NCBI RefSeq assembly: GCF_015240065.1
Contig: NZ_CP060506.1
Coordinates: 806,001 to 870,000, forward strand
Direction: 5' to 3'
From: Nanchangia anserum
Lineage (GTDB): Bacteria > Actinomycetota > Actinomycetes > Actinomycetales > Actinomycetaceae
DNA length: 64,000 nt
The position numbers and the translations under genes are program-made. The stretch's first letter is position 1, and each line of letters opens with the position of its first letter. Positions 25,396 to 36,224 of the stretch are shown here, one piece after another. Below the pieces are notes generated by a model that was not told the DNA's origin, ran no database searches, and saw only the letters and a list, made by a program, of their open reading frames with translations.

Positions 25396-25439
25396 GCGAG
25401 CACATTAGACTGGGCACGGCAGAAGAGTCGGGAGGCACA

Positions 25440-25619
25440 ATGAGTCAGGAACAGATCAGCGCCGGTGGCGCTCCGGCGGGGGACGAGGACACCGGGAGCG
25501 CCGGCGGCCAGGCGATGGTGACGCCGGGAATCGACGCCCTGCTCGACCAGATCGACGAGGTCCTCGCCTCGGACGCCCAGGCGTTTGTCCAGGGCTTTGT
25601 CCAAAAGGGTGGCCAGTGA
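25440..25619 (+). CDS. pup: prokaryotic ubiquitin-like protein Pup
   Basis: Pup is a small, mostly disordered modifier that is attached by its C-terminal Glu to lysines of target proteins. It has 59 residues. The disordered N-terminal part (MSQEQISAGGAPAGDEDTGS) precedes the conserved helix-forming part IDALLDQIDEVLASDAQAF, which binds ARC, and the C terminus FVQGFVQKGGQ. The final GGQ means that Dop must deamidate it to GGE before conjugation. The ATG at 25440 has GGGAGG upstream, and the stop overlaps the pafA GTG by four bases. Confidence 0.96.
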   Translation: MSQEQISAGGAPAGDEDTGSAGGQAMVTPGIDALLDQIDEVLASDAQAFVQGFVQKGGQ

Positions 25620-26973
25620 CCCGTCGCATCTGGGGGATCGAGACCGAATACGGGATCACGTGCGCCGCGAGTGACCCGGCGGCGTCCCCGCTCGATGCCG
25701 AACACGCGGCTCGCGAGCTGTTCCGTCTCCTCGTCGAGCGCGAGCGGACGACGAACGTCTTTCTTCCCAACGGTGGGCGGCTCTATCTCGACGTTGGCGC
25801 CCATCCCGAATACGCGACGGCCGAATGCGACATGCTCGCCGACCTGCTGGCCCACGACGCGGCGGGGCAGCACATGCTCGCCGACCTCGCGACGCAGGCC
25901 AACGAGCGGCTGGCGCGCGAGGGTGTCTCCGGTGTCATCCACCTGCTGAAGAACAACGTCGATTCGGCGGGAAACTCGTGCGGGTGTCACGAAAACTACC
26001 TGTTGCGCCGCGATAGCCGCTTCCGCGACATGGCCGATGCCCTCGTCTCCTTCTTCGTCGCCCGCCAGCCGCTGGTCGGTGCGGGGTGGGTGCGCCCCGA
26101 CGGCAGCTACGCGCTGTCTCAACGCGCCGACCACATGGACGACGCCGTTTCGGCCGCAACGACGACGACGCGCCCCATCATCAACACGCGCGACGAACCG
26201 CTCGCGCACGCGCGCGACTTCCGCCGCCTCCACGTCATCGTCGGCGACTCGAACGTCGCCGAAGGATCGACGCTGCTCAAGGTCGGGATGACGCACCTGC
26301 TGCTCAATGCGTTGGAGGCCGGGGCCGACATCACGGGCCTGACGTTTGCCGATCCGCTGGCGACCCTGCGGGCTAGTTCGGCCGACCTCGACGGTACCGG
26401 CCGCTACGAGCTGCGCGACGGGCGGCGCTTAAGCATCGTCGAGTACCTGGGCGAGATCGCCGAGCGCGTCAGCGCCTACCCCGCGACGAGCGACCCGCTG
26501 GAATCCGCCGTGTGGGACCTGTGGCGACGGGGAATGACCGCGCTGGCCAGCGGTGACTGGAGCGGGATCGACACCGAGCTGGACTTCGCGATTAAACACC
26601 GCTTGCTGGCGCAGGTGCGCGAACGCGCGGGCGCTGACGTGGCACCGGCCATGCTCATCCGGATGGAACTGGCCTACCACGACATCACGTCGGCCGGGCT
26701 GGGCGAGGCCCTCGCCGCGGCCGGGCGACTGCGCCGGTTCACCTCGCCCGAGCAGCGCCGGCGCGCGCTCACGCCCCCCGCCGCTCCCCGGCCCCCGCGC
26801 ACCTGCGCGGCAGCGTGATCACGGCGGCCAAGCGCGCCCGCCGCTCGGTCACGTGCGACTGGCTGCACGTGCGCCTCAACGATTCGCGATTGCCGACCGT
26901 GACGCTCGGCGATCCGTTGGCGACGAGTGACGAGGGGATCGCTGAGATCCTCGCCGACATCGAGCAGGAGTAG
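25616..26973 (+). pseudogene. pafA: Pup-protein ligase PafA with one frameshift near the C terminus
   Basis: PafA conjugates deamidated Pup to substrate lysines at the expense of ATP. The start is GTG 25616, overlapping pup. The glutamine-synthetase-like core is visible as RRIWGIETEYGITCAASDP, TTNVFLPNGGRLYLDVGAHP, IHLLKNNVDSAGNSCGCHEN and YALSQRADHMDDAVSAATTT. In the proline-rich stretch at 26771-26800 (a run of six C at 26772-26777) the frame changes; as read it stops at 26818. The family C terminus HLRGSVITAAKRARRSVTCD to ILADIEQE ends at 26973 in the other frame. One more C in the run would join them, giving about 452 residues. The last 55 or so residues carry the Pup-contact region. Confidence 0.9.
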
Positions 26974-26976
26974 GAG

Positions 26977-28272
26977 ATGGCACCGCATCGGGAAAGAAAC
27001 CGCGTGCCCTTAACCGAGCACGAGCGCGAGCAGTGGATTTACGAAGACATGCTCGAGTCCATCCGTCGCGGCGACACCTACACGCCTCGCGACATGCCCG
27101 ACGAGCTGCCGGACTTCACGATGCCGACCTACGTGCGCCCCGAGGCGATGATCCACGCCGACCCCGCCCCGGCTGATCCCGACGACGCCGATGCGGCGCC
27201 GGAGGGGGAGCCTGTGAACAGCGACGAGGCTGTGGAGCATGAGCAGGTCGACGCCGCCGAGTCCGACCCGCCCGCGGAGGCGATCCCGGCACCGAGGACA
27301 CGTCGCGATCACCGTCACCGCGGGGCTGAGGCAGCCTCGCGTCCCTCGCGCCGCGGGCAGCGCCGGGTCAAGAAGCCGACGCTGGGTCGTAGGATCATGC
27401 GGTTGTGGCCCGTTGGCCTGGCTATTGTTGTCGTCGCCGCGATCGCGACGATGGCGACGGTGTTCTACCACCACTACCAGCTCACTCACCCCTCGGGAGT
27501 GTCGGAGTCCCTGGAGATTTCCGGCGACACGGACTCGGTTCCCGTCGTCTCGCTCAACGCCGCGCTGCCGCTGACTTTTGCCAAGTCTCAGGTGGTCACC
27601 GAGGGCAAGGGGCCGCAGCTGAGCGAGGGTTCGCCCGTTTTGCTGCGCCTGACCGTCTTCGACGGGACGACCGGCGAGCTCGTGTCGTCGGGGGACATGC
27701 CGCACTACATCGCCGGTCGCGTCAACTCCGAGACGCTCATGCCCGAGCTGAAGACGGCGGTCATGAACCAGCGAGTCGGTTCCCGCCTGGCATTGCGGCG
27801 ACCGGTTTCGCGTGACGGCGAGCAGGCGATGGAGATCGACGTCATCGACGTGTTGTCGACCGAGCCGACGGGCGAGGTCATGCCCGCCGATCCCGGCGCG
27901 CCGGTGAGCATCGGCGATTCCTCGGGCGTGCCCCAGCTCGCGAGCCTCGCCGAGGAGCCGCCTAACGCGGCCTACCTCAAGGTCCTGCGCGCCGGTGAGG
28001 GCGCACAGGTGAGCAACGGCCAATCGGTGATCGCCAATTTCGCCGTGTGGCGTTGGCACGACAAGTCTCAGACCTCGAACACGTGGGAGGGCAAAGGCCC
28101 CCAGGTGATCGACTTGGCCGGGGCGATGACGGGGTTGCGCGAGCAGTTGTACGACCAGCGCGTCGGCTCGCGCGTCCTCATCGTGTTGCCGCCCGAGCAG
28201 GCCAAGGGCGACGACACCCTCATCGTCGTCGCCGACATCCTCGCCGTCATCGACACGACATCTCAGGAGTAG
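26977..28272 (+). CDS. membrane-anchored FKBP-type peptidyl-prolyl isomerase-like protein
   Basis: The protein has 431 residues. The first 140 or so are polar, acid-rich and then basic and should be cytoplasmic. One membrane segment follows ([20 protein letters not shown], about residues 145-166), and the rest is probably extracellular. The exported part looks like two FKBP repeats: one around [20 protein letters not shown] to [20 protein letters not shown] and a second around [19 protein letters not shown] to [20 protein letters not shown]. Catalytic aromatic residues are partly changed, so isomerase activity is not certain. It starts 4 bases after the pafA stop; FKBP genes commonly follow pafA in actinobacteria. 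Confidence 0.78.
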   Translation: MAPHRERNRVPLTEHEREQWIYEDMLESIRRGDTYTPRDMPDELPDFTMPTYVRPEAMIHADPAPADPDDADAAPEGEPVNSDEAVEHEQVDAAESDPPAEAIPAPRTRRDHRHRGAEAASRPSRRGQRRVKKPTLGRRIMRLWPVGLAIVVVAAIATMATVFYHHYQLTHPSGVSESLEISGDTDSVPVVSLNAALPLTFAKSQVVTEGKGPQLSEGSPVLLRLTVFDGTTGELVSSGDMPHYIAGRVNSETLMPELKTAVMNQRVGSRLALRRPVSRDGEQAMEIDVIDVLSTEPTGEVMPADPGAPVSIGDSSGVPQLASLAEEPPNAAYLKVLRAGEGAQVSNGQSVIANFAVWRWHDKSQTSNTWEGKGPQVIDLAGAMTGLREQLYDQRVGSRVLIVLPPEQAKGDDTLIVVADILAVIDTTSQE

Positions 28273-28274
28273 CC

Positions 28275-29042
28275 GTGGTAGCCATTCGCGTCATCCCCTG
28301 CCTCGACGTCAGCGACGGTCGCGTCGTTAAGGGCGTCAATTTCACCAACCTGCGCGACGCCGGCGATCCGGTGGAGCTTGCCCGCGCCTACGACGACCAG
28401 GGCGCCGACGAGATCACGTTCCTCGACATCTCGGCGTCCGTGCGCGGCCACGAGGCCATGGAAGACGTCATCGCCTCCACCGCCGGGGAGGTCTTCGTCC
28501 CCCTCACCGTCGGCGGCGGGGTGCGCAGCGTCGGCGACGTCGAATCCCGCCTGCGCGCCGGCGCCGACAAGGTGGGGATCAACACGGCGGCGATTGCCGA
28601 GCCAGGTCTCATCACCCAGATCGCCGAGCGCTTCGGCAACCAGGTCATCGTCCTCTCGGTCGACGCCCGGCGCTGCCCCGAGGGCGTGACGACGCGCTCG
28701 GGTTACGAGGTGACGACACACGGGGGAACCCGCTCGACGGGGATCGACGCGCTAGAGTGGGCGCGCCAGGGCGTCGAACGCGGCGCCGGTGAGATCCTGC
28801 TGAACTCGATGGATGCCGACGGGGTGCGCGACGGTTTCGACCTCGCCATGCTGGCCGACGTCCGCGCCGTTGTCGACGTGCCCCTCATCGCCTCGGGCGG
28901 GGCCGGGCGTCCTGAGCACTTCGTCGAGGCCGTGCGCGAGGGAGCGGATGCCGTGCTGGCGGCGAGCGTCTTTCACTTTGGTCAGCTCAGCATCGGTGAC
29001 GTCAAGGCCGCCCTGGCCGCGGCCGGTTTCCCCGTGAGGTAG
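28275..29042 (+). CDS. hisF: imidazole glycerol phosphate synthase cyclase subunit HisF
   Basis: HisF uses ammonia delivered by HisH to convert PRFAR to imidazole glycerol phosphate and AICAR in histidine synthesis. It has 255 residues in a TIM barrel. The catalytic Asp lie in [20 protein letters not shown] and [14 protein letters not shown]; phosphate-binding loops are [16 protein letters not shown] and [12 protein letters not shown]. The GTG at 28275 has AGGAG five bases upstream; the longer open frame upstream overlaps the FKBP gene and is not used. It is the first of a tightly packed his-trp-lgt run. Confidence 0.95.
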   Translation: MVAIRVIPCLDVSDGRVVKGVNFTNLRDAGDPVELARAYDDQGADEITFLDISASVRGHEAMEDVIASTAGEVFVPLTVGGGVRSVGDVESRLRAGADKVGINTAAIAEPGLITQIAERFGNQVIVLSVDARRCPEGVTTRSGYEVTTHGGTRSTGIDALEWARQGVERGAGEILLNSMDADGVRDGFDLAMLADVRAVVDVPLIASGGAGRPEHFVEAVREGADAVLAASVFHFGQLSIGDVKAALAAAGFPVR

Positions 29043-29044
29043 AT

Positions 29045-29407
29045 ATGGAACGCCTGGACCCGGCTATTGCCGATCGACTGAAGAGGGGCCCCGACGGCCT
29101 GGTCGCCGCCATCGTCCAAGACGACGAGACCGAGCGCGTCCTCATGCTCGCGTGGATGGATGACGAGGCGCTGCGGCGCACCCTCAGCGAGGGACGCGTC
29201 ACGTACTGGTCGCGCTCGCGCGGGGAATACTGGCGCAAAGGCGACACGTCGGGGCACGCCCAGTACGTCCGCTCCGTCGCCATCGACTGCGACGGCGACG
29301 CCCTGCTCGTGCGCGTCCACCAGGTTGGCGCGGCCTGTCACGAGGGCACCCGCAGTTGCTTTGATGCCGGCGGCCAGCTGCCGGCCCACCGAGGGGAGGA
29401 ACCGTGA
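29045..29407 (+). CDS. hisI: phosphoribosyl-AMP cyclohydrolase HisI
   Basis: HisI opens the adenine ring of phosphoribosyl-AMP in histidine synthesis, as a zinc enzyme. It has 120 residues, so it is the monofunctional form without HisE. Motifs are [36 protein letters not shown] and the zinc-binding [20 protein letters not shown] with the following TRSCF. It starts two bases after hisF and overlaps trpE by four bases, so it is part of the same operon. Confidence 0.95.
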   Translation: MERLDPAIADRLKRGPDGLVAAIVQDDETERVLMLAWMDDEALRRTLSEGRVTYWSRSRGEYWRKGDTSGHAQYVRSVAIDCDGDALLVRVHQVGAACHEGTRSCFDAGGQLPAHRGEEP

Positions 29408-30960
29408 GCGAAACCGTGATTGTCGAGTGGGGACAGACGTGGCCCACGCTCGAGGAGTTCTGCGAGCGCGGCGCGTCCTCACGCGTCGTCCCCGTCGTGC
29501 GTCGCCTCCTCGGCGACGAGGCCAGCGCCGTCGGCATCTATCGCCGGGTGGCGCGCGGCGAGGCGGGCACGTTCCTGCTGGAATCCGCCGAGCACGACGG
29601 CACGTGGAATCGCTGGTCCTTCGTTGGGGCGCACTCGGCGGCGTGCCTGTTCGCCCGCGACGGGCAGGCCTGGTGGGAAGGTGAGGTTCCCGCCGGCATC
29701 CCGACCTCGGGCGGTCTCTTCGACGTCATCCGCGCGACCCTCGACATCCTCGCCACCCCCGCGATCGACGGGCTGCCACCGCTGACGTCCGGGCTGATCG
29801 GCGCGCTGGGTTGGGACACGGTCGCCCAGTGGGAACCCCAGCTGGCGGCGACCGCCCCGCGCGAGGTCGACACGCCCGACGTCGCCCTGGCGCTGGCCTC
29901 CGACGTCATTGCCGTCGACCACGTCGACGGCTCGGTGTGGCTCATCGCCAATGCCATCAACGGCAACGGTCTGGCCGAAGGTATTGAAGACGCCTACGCC
30001 GACGCCGTGGCGCGCCTGGACGCGATGGAGGAGCGGCTCGGGGCGCCCATGGCCCTGGACGTGTCGCCGGGGGCGTCCTCGGGGCCGCTGCCGCCGATCA
30101 ACCAGCGCGTGAGCCGCGAGGACTTTTGTGCCGTCGTCGAGGCGTGCAAGGAACACGTGCGCGCCGGTGACGTGTTCCAAGTCGTCCCGTCGCAGCGCCT
30201 GGACGTCGCTTGCGCGGCCTCCGCCCTTGACGTCTATCGGGCCCTGCGGACCATCAATCCCTCGCCCTACATGTACCTGCTGGCTATGCGCGAGGGAGAA
30301 CACGACTTTGCCGTCGTCGGGGCGAGCCCCGAGACCCTCATGCGAGTGCGCGGCGGTGAACTGACGACGTTCCCCATTGCCGGCTCGCGCCCGCGCAGCG
30401 GGCACCCCGACGTCGACCGCGCCCGCGCCCGCGACCTGCTGGCCGACGAGAAGGAACGCTCCGAGCACCTCATGCTCGTTGACCTCGCACGTAACGACTT
30501 GTCCAAGGTGTGCGAGCCGGAATCGGTGAGCGTGTCGGGCTTCATGGAGATTCTCTCCTTCAGCCACATCATGCACATCACGTCGACGGTATCGGGCCGG
30601 GTGCGTCCCGACGTCGACGCCATCGACTGCCTGGCGGCGACGTTCCCGGCGGGCACGCTGTCCGGCGCGCCCAAGCCGAAGGCGATCGAGCTCATCAACC
30701 GTTACGAACCCGCCCGGCGCGGCCTGTACGGGGGAGTGGTCGGGCACATCACCTTCAGCGGCGAGGCCGACCTCGCCATCGCCATTCGCACGGCAGTCCT
30801 CGCCGACTCCCGCGCGTGGGTGCAGGCCGGCGCCGGGATCGTCGCGGATTCGGATCCGCGCACGGAATACGAGGAGACGATGACGAAGGCGTCGGCGTCC
30901 CTGCGGGCGGCCCAGGTCGCCCACTCGTGGCGTGTGGACGCCGACGAGGCGAGCGCGTGA
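29404..30960 (+). CDS. trpE: anthranilate synthase component I
   Basis: TrpE makes anthranilate from chorismate using ammonia from TrpG. It has 518 residues. The feedback-inhibition site is conserved in [19 protein letters not shown] (LLES), and the chorismate-binding domain is seen in [60 protein letters not shown] and [20 protein letters not shown]. The GTG start overlaps the hisI stop. No trpG or trpD lies in this cluster; they must be elsewhere in the genome if the pathway is complete. Retained tryptophan inhibition is inferred from LLES. Confidence 0.95.
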   Translation: MSETVIVEWGQTWPTLEEFCERGASSRVVPVVRRLLGDEASAVGIYRRVARGEAGTFLLESAEHDGTWNRWSFVGAHSAACLFARDGQAWWEGEVPAGIPTSGGLFDVIRATLDILATPAIDGLPPLTSGLIGALGWDTVAQWEPQLAATAPREVDTPDVALALASDVIAVDHVDGSVWLIANAINGNGLAEGIEDAYADAVARLDAMEERLGAPMALDVSPGASSGPLPPINQRVSREDFCAVVEACKEHVRAGDVFQVVPSQRLDVACAASALDVYRALRTINPSPYMYLLAMREGEHDFAVVGASPETLMRVRGGELTTFPIAGSRPRSGHPDVDRARARDLLADEKERSEHLMLVDLARNDLSKVCEPESVSVSGFMEILSFSHIMHITSTVSGRVRPDVDAIDCLAATFPAGTLSGAPKPKAIELINRYEPARRGLYGGVVGHITFSGEADLAIAIRTAVLADSRAWVQAGAGIVADSDPRTEYEETMTKASASLRAAQVAHSWRVDADEASA

Positions 30961-30993
30961 GCTGGACTACGATGAGGACCGAAGGAGGCGACG

Positions 30994-31845
30994 ATGACGA
31001 TTCTCAGTGACCTCGTTGACGGTGCGCTCGCCGATATGGCGCGGCGCCAAGAACAGGTGAGCCTGGACGATCTCAAAGAGCGTGCTCGCCGCCAACCCTC
31101 CGCGCGCGACGCCGTGGCGGCTCTGCGCGCGGCCGGCCCCGTCGCCGTCATCTCCGAAATCAAGCGGGCCTCGCCGTCGAAGGGACACCTGGCCGACATC
31201 GCCTCGCCCGCGCAGCTTGCGAGTGCCTACGAGGCCGGGGGAGCCGCGTGCATCTCGGTCCTCACGGAGGAACGCCAGTTCCACGGATCGCTGGCCGACC
31301 TCGACGAGGTGCGGGCGGCGACGTCGCTGCCGATCCTGCGCAAGGACTTCATCGTTCACCCCTACCAGGTTCACGAGGCGCGCGCCCACGGTGCCGACCT
31401 CGTCCTCCTCATCGTCGCCGCGCTGGAGCAGACGGTGCTGACCTCGCTCGTCGAACGCGTCCATTCGCTGGGAATGACGGCTCTCGTCGAGGCCCACTCG
31501 CGCCTGGAAGCCCTGCGTGCGCTCGACGCCGGCGCCCGCGTTGTCGGCGTCAACGCCCGCGACCTCACGACGTTCACCGTCGACCGCGCGAATTTCGCCC
31601 AAATCGTCGACGTCATTCCCGAGGGCGTCGTCGCCGTGGCCGAGTCGGGTGTGCGCAGCGCCCAGGACGTTCTCGCCTACGCCCAGGACGGGGCGGACGC
31701 CGTCCTCATCGGCGAGGCCCTCGTGCGCGACGGCAACCCGCGCGACGCCGTTGCCCAGATGGTTGCCGCCGGCGCCCATCCCACGCTCGCCTCCTCGCGC
31801 AAGGTGCGCGTGCGCTCGGCGCGCGATCACCACCACTCCCGCTAG
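30994..31845 (+). CDS. trpC: indole-3-glycerol phosphate synthase
   Basis: TrpC converts carboxyphenylaminodeoxyribulose phosphate to indole-3-glycerol phosphate. It has 283 residues and is monofunctional (no TrpF fusion). The conserved barrel blocks are [60 protein letters not shown] and [16 protein letters not shown], and [20 protein letters not shown] near the end. GGAGG precedes the ATG at 30994. It lies between trpE and trpB in the operon. Confidence 0.95.
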   Translation: MTILSDLVDGALADMARRQEQVSLDDLKERARRQPSARDAVAALRAAGPVAVISEIKRASPSKGHLADIASPAQLASAYEAGGAACISVLTEERQFHGSLADLDEVRAATSLPILRKDFIVHPYQVHEARAHGADLVLLIVAALEQTVLTSLVERVHSLGMTALVEAHSRLEALRALDAGARVVGVNARDLTTFTVDRANFAQIVDVIPEGVVAVAESGVRSAQDVLAYAQDGADAVLIGEALVRDGNPRDAVAQMVAAGAHPTLASSRKVRVRSARDHHHSR

Positions 31846-31866
31846 GCCGAGCCAGAAAGGATCTCG

Positions 31867-33105
31867 ATGGCTACGACATCTCGCTACTTCGGCCCCTACG
31901 GGGGCCGTTATGTTGCTGAGCCGCTCATGGGTGCGCTCGACGAAGTCGACGAGGCGTGGACGCGGCTGCGTGACGATGCCGAGTTTTCCGCGAAGCTGCG
32001 CGACCTGTTGGTCTCCTACGCCGGGCGGCCCTCACTGCTGACCGAGGCCCCGACGTTCGGCGCGGCCTGCGGCGTCCGCGTGTTCTTGAAGCGCGAGGAC
32101 CTCAACCACACGGGATCGCACAAGATCAACAACGTCCTGGCACAAGCCCTGTTGACGAAGGCTCTCGGCAAGACGCGCGTCATCGCCGAGACCGGTGCCG
32201 GCCAACACGGCGTCGCCACCGCGACGGCGGCGGCTCTGCTCGACCTCGAGTGCACGATCTACATGGGCGAGGTCGACACTCAACGCCAGGCCCTCAATGT
32301 CGCCCGGATGCAGATGCTCGGCGCCGAGGTCATTGCCGTTCGCGAGGGGTCGCGCACGCTCAAGGACGCGATCAATGAGACCTTCCGCGACTGGGTGTCG
32401 AACGTCGAGACGACGAACTACATCTTCGGCACCGCCGCGGGTCCAGATCCCTACCCGCGCATCGTCCGCGACGCCCAGCGGATTATCGGCGACGAGGCGC
32501 GCGAGCAGATCCTCGCCGCCACCGGGCGCCTGCCCGACGTCGTCACCGCGTGCGTTGGCGGCGGCTCCAACGCGATCGGCGCGTTCACGGCGTTCATCGA
32601 TGACGAGGACGTCGAGCTGCTCGGCTGCGAAGCCGGCGGCGATGGCGTCGAGACCGGGCGCCACGCGGCCTCGATCAGCGCGGGACGCCCGGGCGTTCTC
32701 CACGGTGCGCGCACGTTGCTGCTGGCCGACGACGACGGCCAGACCATTGAGTCGCATTCCATCTCGGCCGGCCTCGACTACCCGGGTTCGGGACCCGAAC
32801 ACGTCTACCTCTCGAGCATCGGGCGCGCCCGTTACATCGGCGTGAGTGACACCGAGGCGATGGAGGCGATGCGCGAGCTGTCGCAGACCGAGGGAATCAT
32901 CCCGGCCATCGAATCGGCGCACGCGCTGGCCGGCCTCAAGCGGTGGGCGCGCGAGCGCGAGGGCGCGGACGAGACCCCGCTCGCCATCGTGTGCCTGTCC
33001 GGGCGCGGGGACAAAGACATGTCGACGGCCGCCGAGTGGTTCGACCTGGGCGAGGCCATCCCGTCGACGGGAACGGGGACGCGGCCGCAGAAGGAGACGA
33101 AATGA
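31867..33105 (+). CDS. trpB: tryptophan synthase beta subunit
   Basis: TrpB condenses indole with serine, using PLP. It has 412 residues. The PLP lysine lies in [20 protein letters not shown], the allosteric region in [20 protein letters not shown], and the phosphate-binding glycine run in [19 protein letters not shown]. The monovalent-cation and COMM regions look normal. AGAAAGGA lies upstream of ATG 31867. The stop overlaps the trpA start by four bases, as expected for subunits of one complex. Confidence 0.96.
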   Translation: MATTSRYFGPYGGRYVAEPLMGALDEVDEAWTRLRDDAEFSAKLRDLLVSYAGRPSLLTEAPTFGAACGVRVFLKREDLNHTGSHKINNVLAQALLTKALGKTRVIAETGAGQHGVATATAAALLDLECTIYMGEVDTQRQALNVARMQMLGAEVIAVREGSRTLKDAINETFRDWVSNVETTNYIFGTAAGPDPYPRIVRDAQRIIGDEAREQILAATGRLPDVVTACVGGGSNAIGAFTAFIDDEDVELLGCEAGGDGVETGRHAASISAGRPGVLHGARTLLLADDDGQTIESHSISAGLDYPGSGPEHVYLSSIGRARYIGVSDTEAMEAMRELSQTEGIIPAIESAHALAGLKRWAREREGADETPLAIVCLSGRGDKDMSTAAEWFDLGEAIPSTGTGTRPQKETK

Positions 33106-33899
33106 CCAGCGCCACCACAGCGATTCGCCAACGCGTTGACGCCGGGGGAGCGGGCCTCATCGGGTATCTGCCCGTCGGCTACCCGACGCTGGATCGATCC
33201 ATCGAGGCGGCGTGCCGCCTCGTCGACGCCGGCTTTGACGTCATCGAGTTCGGCCAGCCGTATTCGGATCCGTCGATGGACGGCCCGGCGATCCAGAAGG
33301 CCTCGGTTCGCGCCCTTGAGCAGGGCCTGCGCACGGACGACGTGTTTACGGCGGTCGAGGCGGTCTCGCGCCACGGCGGCACCGTCATGACGATGACGTA
33401 TTACAACCTCATGTTCACCCGCGGCGTCGACACCTACGCCCGCGATCTCGCTGCCGCCGGCGGCGTTGGCGTCGTCACGCCCGACCTGCCGCCCGAAGAG
33501 GGCGGCGAGTGGGAGGCCGCCGCCGACGCGCACAACCTCGAACGCACCTACCTCGTTGCCCCGTCCTCGTCGGATCAACGCATCGCGATGATCTGCGAGC
33601 ACACGCGCGGGTGGGTGTACGCGGCCTCGACGATGGGCGTGACCGGTGCTCGCTCCGACGTCGATGTGGCCGCGCGCGGCCTCGTCGAGCGCACCCGCCG
33701 CGGCGGCGCCGACACGGTGTGCGTCGGCTTCGGCGTCTCGCGGGGCGAGCAGGCCGCGTCGATCGCCACCTACGCCGACGGCGTCATCGTCGGGTCGGCG
33801 CTGCTGCAGTGCCTCGACGGCGACTGGAACGAGGCCACCGCCCGCCTCGACGCCCTCGCCCGTGACCTGCGCGAGGCCACGCTAAAGGTCGAGCGGTGA
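33102..33899 (+). CDS. trpA: tryptophan synthase alpha subunit
   Basis: TrpA cleaves indole-3-glycerol phosphate and passes indole through a tunnel to TrpB. It has 265 residues. The catalytic Glu and Asp are present in [20 protein letters not shown]. Barrel and phosphate-binding blocks include [36 protein letters not shown] and [26 protein letters not shown] lies 6 bases upstream of ATG 33102. The gene overlaps lgt by four bases, linking lipoprotein maturation to this transcript only by position. Confidence 0.95.
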   Translation: MTSATTAIRQRVDAGGAGLIGYLPVGYPTLDRSIEAACRLVDAGFDVIEFGQPYSDPSMDGPAIQKASVRALEQGLRTDDVFTAVEAVSRHGGTVMTMTYYNLMFTRGVDTYARDLAAAGGVGVVTPDLPPEEGGEWEAAADAHNLERTYLVAPSSSDQRIAMICEHTRGWVYAASTMGVTGARSDVDVAARGLVERTRRGGADTVCVGFGVSRGEQAASIATYADGVIVGSALLQCLDGDWNEATARLDALARDLREATLKVER

Positions 33900-34756
33900 G
33901 GCCTGGCGCGATCCCTTCCCCGGGCTTCTCGACGTTCTCGCTGGGGCCGCTGACGATCCACATGTACGGCATCGTTATCCTTCTCGGTGTCATCGTCGCG
34001 GTCGTCATCGCCCATCGCCGCTACCGCGACCGCGGAGGCGATCCCAATCTCGTCCTCGACGCGGCCATCGTCGCCGTGCCGGCGGGCATCATTGGGGGGC
34101 GCATCTACCACGTCGTGACGTCGTATGAGAACTACATCGGCCCGGGACGCCATCTTGGCGACGCCCTCAAAATCTGGAATGGCGGGCTGGGGATCTGGGG
34201 AGCCGTCGCGCTCGGCGCCCTCGGCGCCTACCTGGTCGTTCGCCGCAAAGCCCGCTTCGGCCCCTTCGCCGACGCGCTGGCGCCGGGACTGGCATGTGCC
34301 CAGGCCATCGGGCGTCTCGGTAACTGGTTCAATCAGGAGCTCTTCGGCGCCCCGACCGAGCTGGCGTGGGGGCTGCGAGTCGATCCCGCGCACCTGCCCG
34401 CCGGCTACGCACCGGGCACGCTGTTTCATCCGACGTTCCTCTATGAACTGCTGTGGAACCTCGCCCTCGCGGCCGTCCTCATTGGGCTCGAACGCCGTCG
34501 CCGCCTCGCATCGGGACAGGTGTGGTGGCTTTACGTCGCCGGCTACTGCCTGGGGCGCGTGTGGATCGAGGCGTTGCGCATCGACACGGCTAACCACATC
34601 CTCGGGTTGCGCCTGAATATGTGGACGTGCCTCATCATCTTCGCCCTGGCTGCGGTTGCCGCATCTCGGGCCGGGCGAGCCAATCATCCGGCCCGCATCG
34701 GCGCGGACGAACGTGCGGGCGAGCAACGTGAGCAGGGACAAACGGCCCAGAACTGA
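33896..34756 (+). CDS. lgt: prolipoprotein diacylglyceryl transferase
   Basis: Lgt transfers diacylglycerol from phosphatidylglycerol to the lipobox cysteine of prolipoproteins in the cytoplasmic membrane. It has 286 residues and about seven membrane helices. The signature GRLGNWFNQELFGAPTELAW, the loop IIGGRIYHVVTSYENYIGPG and the C-terminal VWIEALRIDTANHILGLRLN are typical. The start is GTG 33896, overlapping trpA. The last 30 residues are polar and variable. The order trpA-lgt-pyk is common in actinobacteria. Confidence 0.95.
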   Translation: MRPGAIPSPGFSTFSLGPLTIHMYGIVILLGVIVAVVIAHRRYRDRGGDPNLVLDAAIVAVPAGIIGGRIYHVVTSYENYIGPGRHLGDALKIWNGGLGIWGAVALGALGAYLVVRRKARFGPFADALAPGLACAQAIGRLGNWFNQELFGAPTELAWGLRVDPAHLPAGYAPGTLFHPTFLYELLWNLALAAVLIGLERRRRLASGQVWWLYVAGYCLGRVWIEALRIDTANHILGLRLNMWTCLIIFALAAVAASRAGRANHPARIGADERAGEQREQGQTAQN

Positions 34757-34775
34757 CCTTGGCCGCGCAACCCGA

Positions 34776-34781
34776 TAGGAT
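34776..34781 (+). promoter_or_regulatory. -10 hexamer of pyk (leaderless type)
   Basis: TAGGAT ends 6 bases before the pyk ATG at 34788. No Shine-Dalgarno lies between, so a leaderless transcript is likely. Confidence 0.5.
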
Positions 34782-34787
34782 CGAGTT

Positions 34788-36224
34788 ATGCGACGAGCAA
34801 AAATTGTGTGCACAATCGGTCCGGCGACCGATTCTCCCTCACAGATCCAAGCGTTGGTTGACGCCGGCATGGACGTTGCCCGCATCAACCGCTCACACGG
34901 CTCGCAAGAAGAATCCGAGAAGGTCATCGCGACGATCCGCAAGGCCGCCCAGGACTCGCGGCGCGCCGTCGCGATTCTCGTCGACTTGCAGGGACCGAAA
35001 ATCCGCCTCGGAACGTTTGCCGAGGGCCCGCAGAGCCTCCACAAGGGCGACACCTTCACGATCACGACGCGCGATGTCCCCGGCGATGCGGAAGAAGTCG
35101 GGACGACGTTCCCCGGTCTGCCTGGCGACTGCCGCCCGGGCGATCGACTCCTCATCGACGACGGCAACGTCGCGGTGCGGGTGAAGTCCGTGACGGATAC
35201 CGACGTCGTCACGACGGTCGAGGTCCCGGGCATCGTTTCGGATCACAAGGGCCTCAACCTGCCCGGCGTCGCCGTGTCCGTCCCAGCGCTGAGCGAGAAG
35301 GACCGCGACGACCTGCGCTGGGCCCTCAAGCATCACGCCGACATCATCGCCCTGTCGTTCGTCCGGTCCGCCGAGGACTACCAGGACGTGCGCGCGATCA
35401 TGGAGGAAGAAGGCTACCGCTGCCCGGTGATCGCTAAGATCGAGAAGCCCCAGGCGGTCGAGAATCTCATGGAGATCATCGAGGCCTTCGACGGCGTCAT
35501 GGTTGCCCGCGGCGACCTCGGCGTCGAGCTGCCGCTCGAACAGGTGCCGCTCGTCCAAAAGCACGCGATCGAGGTGTGCCGGCGCATGTCGAAGCCCGTC
35601 ATCGTCGCCACCCAGGTGCTCGACTCGATGATTCACAACCCCCGCCCCACGCGCGCCGAGGCATCCGACTGCGCCAACGCCATCCTCGATGGGGCCGATG
35701 CCGTCATGCTCTCGGGCGAGACCTCGGTCGGGCAGTTCCCCATTGAGGCCGTGCGCACGATGTCGCGCATCGTCGAAAACGTCGAGGTCAACGGCGGCGA
35801 GCGCATTGCCCCGTTGAGCGGGGAATACGCGCTCACCCCGGCGGGCGTGTTGACGAAGGCCGCGAACGAGGTCGCCGAGACCCTCGACCTCAAGTACCTC
35901 GTGACCTTCACCCAGTCCGGCGACACGGCGCGCAAGATGGCGCGGCTGCGCTCGCCGATTCCCATCCTCGCGTTCACCCCGCTGGAGTCGACGCGCTCGC
36001 GCCTGGCGGTGACGTGGGGCGTGACGACGTATCGGGTTCCCGAGGTGCGCCACACCGACGACATGGTGTGGCAGGTCGACCAGCTGTTGCAGGCCTCGCA
36101 CTTGGCCGAGGCCGGCGACCAGATCGTCATTCTCGGCGGCATGCCTCCGGGGACGGCGGGGTCGACGAACTCCCTGCGCATCCACAAGGTTGGGGAGGAG
36201 ATGGACTATCGGTCCGTCTACTAG
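34788..36224 (+). CDS. pyk: pyruvate kinase
   Basis: Pyruvate kinase converts phosphoenolpyruvate and ADP to pyruvate and ATP. It has 478 residues. Motifs: RRAKIVCTIGPATDSPSQIQ at the N terminus, MDVARINRSHGSQEE, VILAKIEKP-like block CPVIAKIEKPQAVENLMEII with the catalytic Lys, and GVMVARGDLGVELPLEQVPL. The C-terminal regulatory domain (LKYLVTFTQSGDTARKMARL) is complete. It lies 31 bases after lgt with its own -10 element, so it may be transcribed independently of the his-trp operon. Confidence 0.96.
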   Translation: MRRAKIVCTIGPATDSPSQIQALVDAGMDVARINRSHGSQEESEKVIATIRKAAQDSRRAVAILVDLQGPKIRLGTFAEGPQSLHKGDTFTITTRDVPGDAEEVGTTFPGLPGDCRPGDRLLIDDGNVAVRVKSVTDTDVVTTVEVPGIVSDHKGLNLPGVAVSVPALSEKDRDDLRWALKHHADIIALSFVRSAEDYQDVRAIMEEEGYRCPVIAKIEKPQAVENLMEIIEAFDGVMVARGDLGVELPLEQVPLVQKHAIEVCRRMSKPVIVATQVLDSMIHNPRPTRAEASDCANAILDGADAVMLSGETSVGQFPIEAVRTMSRIVENVEVNGGERIAPLSGEYALTPAGVLTKAANEVAETLDLKYLVTFTQSGDTARKMARLRSPIPILAFTPLESTRSRLAVTWGVTTYRVPEVRHTDDMVWQVDQLLQASHLAEAGDQIVILGGMPPGTAGSTNSLRIHKVGEEMDYRSVY

